From: an uncultured Prevotellaceae bacterium
GTDB taxonomy: Bacteria; Bacteroidota; Bacteroidia; Bacteroidales; Muribaculaceae
DNA: 64,000 bases
Assembly: GCA_900318335.1 (NCBI GenBank)
Contig: ONKF01000005.1
Span: forward strand, 1 to 64,000
Direction of reading: 5' to 3'
Below the pieces are notes generated by a model. The model saw only the letters and a list, made by a program, of their open reading frames with translations. It had not been told where the DNA came from and made no database searches. How positions within the stretch are numbered: position 1 is the stretch's first letter; each line of letters opens with the position of its first letter. Below, piece after piece: positions 61,628 to 64,000 of this stretch. The position numbers were made by a program, and so were the translations under genes.

Positions 61628-63013
61628 TCAGATGAGGGAGAGAACTATCTTTTTCACGTCCTCGCCCAGGCTTTCGGCTTCCTGCATGGTGTGGGCCTCG
61701 CTATAGATGCGGATGATGGGCTCAGTGTTGCTCTTGCGCAGGTGTACCCAACTGTCGGCAAAGTCAATCTTCACACCATCGATGGTGGTCATCTGTTCGC
61801 CCTGATAGTGCTTCTCGACGGCCTTGAGGATGGCGTCAACATCCATGCCGGGCTTGAGTTCGAGTTTGGTCTTGGCAATGCTGTACTGGGGATAGGTCTC
61901 CTTGAGCTGGCTGACAGTCTTGCCACTATGAGCCAGCAACGAGAGGAACAGGGCCACACCCACGAGGGCATCGCGGCCGTAGTGGCTGGCGGGATAGATG
62001 ACACCGCCATTGCCCTCGCCACCGATAATGGCACCCGTGCGGCGCATCTCGGTCGTGACATTCACTTCACCAACGGCAGCTGCAGTATAGCTGCAACCGT
62101 GGTTTACCGTCACGTCACGCAGGGCGCGCGAGGACGAGAGGTTGCTGACCGTGGAACCGGGCGTATGGCTCAGCACATAGTCGGCGACAGCGACAAGGGT
62201 GTATTCCTCGACAAAGAATTCTCCGTTTTCCATCACGATGGCCAAGCGGTCCACATCGGGATCGACAACAAAGCCCACGTCGGCCTTACCCTGACGCATG
62301 AAGTCGCTGATGGCAGTCAGGTTCTGGGGAATAGGCTCGGGTGTGTGGCCAAAGTTGCCCGTGGGGTCACAGAATAGTTTTTCGACATGCTTCACTCCAA
62401 GTGCCTCGAGTAACTGGGGGATAGCAATACCGCCCACCGAGTTAACGGCATCGACAGCAACGGTGAAGTCGGCCTTACGGATGGCCTCCACATCGACGAG
62501 GTCAAGTGCCAGCACATGATCGATGTGACGGCGCAGCCAGGTGTAATTCTTCATCTCACGGCCCAAGTGGTCCACGTCGGCATAGTCAAAGTCCTCGGCT
62601 TCGGCCAGGCGCAACACCTCCTTGCCCTCGGCATCGGTCAGGAACTCGCCATTGTGGTTCAACAGCTTGAGGGCGTTCCACTGCTTGGGATTGTGGGATG
62701 CAGTGATGATGATGCCGCCACAGGCATGCTCACCCACCACTGCGAGTTCGGTTGTAGGGGTTGTGGCAAGGCCGATGTTGACCACATCAAAGCCCATACC
62801 CATGAGGGTACCGACTACGGTATTGAGCACCATGCGGCCCGACAGACGGGCGTCACGTCCGACAACGATGACATTGGACTTGACGGGCGAATTGCGGCGC
62901 ATAAACGTGGCATAGGCCGAAGTGAATTTGACGATATCAAGGGGTGAGAGACCATCACCAGCCTTGCCGCCGATGGTGCCTCGTATTCCAGAAATTGACT
63001 TAATGAGAGACAT
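61628..63013 (-). CDS. glmM: Phosphoglucosamine mutase
   Basis: A 461-residue alpha-D-phosphohexomutase that makes GlcN-1-P for peptidoglycan and lipid A. Start SLIKSISGIRGTIGG; phosphoserine site Ser106 in GIIITASHNPKQWNAL; metal loop FVVDPDVDRLAIV; sugar loop GGEGNGGVIYP; phosphate loop HLRKSNTEPIIRIYSEA. Bacteroidales GlmM proteins are often annotated simply as mutases, and the short insert-free length fits. It is the third gene of a minus-strand unit (DHH phosphoesterase, DUF4827, glmM); the 44-base gap before it holds the heptamer repeat. Confidence 0.92.
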   Translation of the reverse strand: MSLIKSISGIRGTIGGKAGDGLSPLDIVKFTSAYATFMRRNSPVKSNVIVVGRDARLSGRMVLNTVVGTLMGMGFDVVNIGLATTPTTELAVVGEHACGGIIITASHNPKQWNALKLLNHNGEFLTDAEGKEVLRLAEAEDFDYADVDHLGREMKNYTWLRRHIDHVLALDLVDVEAIRKADFTVAVDAVNSVGGIAIPQLLEALGVKHVEKLFCDPTGNFGHTPEPIPQNLTAISDFMRQGKADVGFVVDPDVDRLAIVMENGEFFVEEYTLVAVADYVLSHTPGSTVSNLSSSRALRDVTVNHGCSYTAAAVGEVNVTTEMRRTGAIIGGEGNGGVIYPASHYGRDALVGVALFLSLLAHSGKTVSQLKETYPQYSIAKTKLELKPGMDVDAILKAVEKHYQGEQMTTIDGVKIDFADSWVHLRKSNTEPIIRIYSEAHTMQEAESLGEDVKKIVLSLI

Positions 63014-63020
63014 TAGTATT

Positions 63021-63050
63021 GTTTAAAGTTTAGAGTTTAAAGTTTAAAGG
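63021..63050. repeat. GTTTAAA heptamer repeat, copy 2
   Basis: Identical over all 30 bases to the copy at 37938-37967. It lies between DUF4827 and glmM, seven bases before the glmM start. Confidence 0.75.
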
Positions 63051-63057
63051 GTTGAGC

Positions 63058-63639
63058 TTAAATCATGCTACGGAAGTAGCGGACGTGGTACAGGAAGGGC
63101 ATCACGTAGGAAATCTCGCTGGTGAAGCCGAACTGCGACTTGATAACCAGATTGACCTCACACTCCACACCAAGGAAATTCAACGGATACTGCAAACCGT
63201 AACCCCACTGCGAGGTAGAAGGCAAGGTGTAGTCAGCATAGGTGAACGAGCAGGACTGGGCGTCCATGGAATTCTCGTTGCTGCTATAGACCTCCATAAG
63301 CTTCTCGGCATACCATATCGCGAGGCTGTAGCGAGAGTAACGGAAGTAGATGCGGTCGCCCTTCTTGGCACGGTCGCCAACGCGGTCACCCGCCTTGATC
63401 ACCTGCATATAAACATTGCCATCGGGGTCGATGCGATAGAACGGCGCATCCTCGCCCACCTCAAAGATGGAATCTTCGGGTATGCTCATGACCACACGGT
63501 GGTTGGCCAGATAGGCATTGACGGCATTACGCTCCTCGTTCAAGCGGTCGGCATAGGACTGATCGTCGTTGCATGCAGTGAGCATAGTGAGAACGACCAT
63601 GCCTAAAAACAGGATGTGTTTACTCAATTTCATTTTCAT
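63058..63639 (-). CDS. DUF4827 lipoprotein
   Basis: A 193-residue lipoprotein: signal sequence MKMKLSKHILFLGMVVLTML with lipobox LTAC (Cys22), then NDDQSYADRLNEERNAVNA, a FKBP-like core (KAGDRVGDRAKKGDRIYFRY) and SQWGYGLQYPLNFLGVECEV. DUF4827 is a Bacteroidales family of unknown function, here without the residues of an active prolyl isomerase that I could confirm. It overlaps the upstream DHH gene by 20 bases and precedes glmM, a gene order seen in other Bacteroidales. ATG 63639 (or 63633) fits a lipoprotein start. Confidence 0.9.
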   Translation of the reverse strand: MKMKLSKHILFLGMVVLTMLTACNDDQSYADRLNEERNAVNAYLANHRVVMSIPEDSIFEVGEDAPFYRIDPDGNVYMQVIKAGDRVGDRAKKGDRIYFRYSRYSLAIWYAEKLMEVYSSNENSMDAQSCSFTYADYTLPSTSQWGYGLQYPLNFLGVECEVNLVIKSQFGFTSEISYVMPFLYHVRYFRSMI

Positions 63640-64000
63640 TATTATTGTCTTGTTGTGATTGTTGTTCAACTGGTTGTGCCGGCACATCAGGGAAGAGGTC
63701 GGCAAGGACTTGATGGAACTTGGCCACTGCCTCGTCCATCGTGCCAATGAAATCTCCGCCAGCGGCATTCTCGTGTCCACCCCCGTTGAAGTAGCGCGCG
63801 CAGATGTCGCTCACCGAGAATGAGCCCTGGGAGCGGCAGGACACCTTGATCTTGTCGGCATCCTCGCGCAGGAACACGCTCCAATAAATGCCAGGGATGG
63901 CAAGAGGCTTATTGACCAGCGACTCGGTGTCGCCACGGGAATAATTGTATCGCTCAAGCTCCTCCTTGGTCAGCGCAATGAGCGACGCGCCCTGTTCGGG
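63620..64000 (-). CDS. DHH/DHHA1 phosphoesterase (NrnA-like), C-terminal part
   Basis: The last 126 codons of a gene that continues past the right edge. The frame is open to base 64000. The visible part is the DHHA1 domain: RSQGSFSVSDICARYFNGGG followed by HENAAGG, the GGGH nucleotide-binding motif of oligoribonuclease/PAP phosphatases (NrnA/RecJ group). Upstream readable residues include SRGDTESLVNKPLAIPG. The tail is Gln/Asn/Glu-rich (QQSQQDNNNENE). NrnA degrades nanoRNA or pAp; which applies here cannot be told from the fragment. Confidence 0.88.
   Translation of the reverse strand, partial: PEQGASLIALTKEELERYNYSRGDTESLVNKPLAIPGIYWSVFLREDADKIKVSCRSQGSFSVSDICARYFNGGGHENAAGGDFIGTMDEAVAKFHQVLADLFPDVPAQPVEQQSQQDNNNENEIE

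Noticed and set aside
1..64000. CRISPR arrays, prophage, insertion sequences, tRNA or rRNA genes
   Set aside because: No repeat-spacer arrays, transposase or integrase frames, or tRNA cloverleaf sequences were noticed on either strand.

Overview
The window reads as a contiguous piece of a Bacteroidales chromosome, most likely Muribaculaceae or a Prevotella-like relative; the family is an inference. Support: promoters follow the Bacteroidetes pattern TTTG-N19-21-TAnnTTTG, a full-length SprA/Sov type IX secretion translocon is present, LpxC is fused to FabZ, and DUF4290, DUF4827 and a short archaeal-type ProS are all present. No insertion sequence, prophage, integrase, CRISPR array, tRNA or rRNA was seen. 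Coding density is high and almost every gene is a chromosomal core or envelope gene.

Layout. 1-4.2 kb: a truncated secreted protein, a TPR sensor-like protein, smpB, a Yip1 membrane protein and a lipoprotein nitroreductase. 4.3-17.7 kb (minus): one apparent operon of two dockerin-tailed subtilases, ruvA, the 2486-codon sprA and an EpsG-like membrane protein. 17.9-20.9 kb (minus): small membrane protein, PstS-like lipoprotein and TPR protein. 21.1-21.2 kb: an orphan promoter plus terminator that look like a small RNA gene. 21.3-26.4 kb (minus): tsaB, DUF4290, rimM, an OmpA-like protein, proS, yitT. 26.5-35.3 kb: threonine aldolase, GH13 enzyme, prs, a PD40 propeller protein and a large amidase/propeller/dockerin protein. 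35.5-44.3 kb: lon, luxS-mtnN, DUF1893, prfA, an LTA-synthase-like protein and a serine hydrolase. 44.4-49.6 kb (plus): free-standing B3/4 protein, tsaC, thioredoxin lipoprotein, then the lipid A genes lpxD, lpxC-fabZ, lpxA. 49.7-57.1 kb: two paralogous TPR proteins, gyrA, an exonuclease, dnaA. 57.5-64 kb: an MCE (MlaD) protein, aroE, comEC, glmM, DUF4827 and a truncated DHH phosphoesterase.

Themes. Envelope building dominates (lipid A, GlmM, MCE, OmpA-like, T9SS translocon, amidase, LTA-synthase-like), followed by translation and tRNA quality (tsaB, tsaC, B3/4, proS, prfA, smpB, rimM). The most unusual features are regulatory: at five genes a Bacteroidetes -7 box sits only 3-4 bases before the start codon, which implies leaderless mRNAs; there is an orphan short transcription unit at 21.1 kb; and an identical 30-base GTTTAAA-type repeat appears in two intergenic gaps 25 kb apart. 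The other theme is three secreted proteins ending in dockerin-like modules, two of them translationally coupled and in line with ruvA-sprA.
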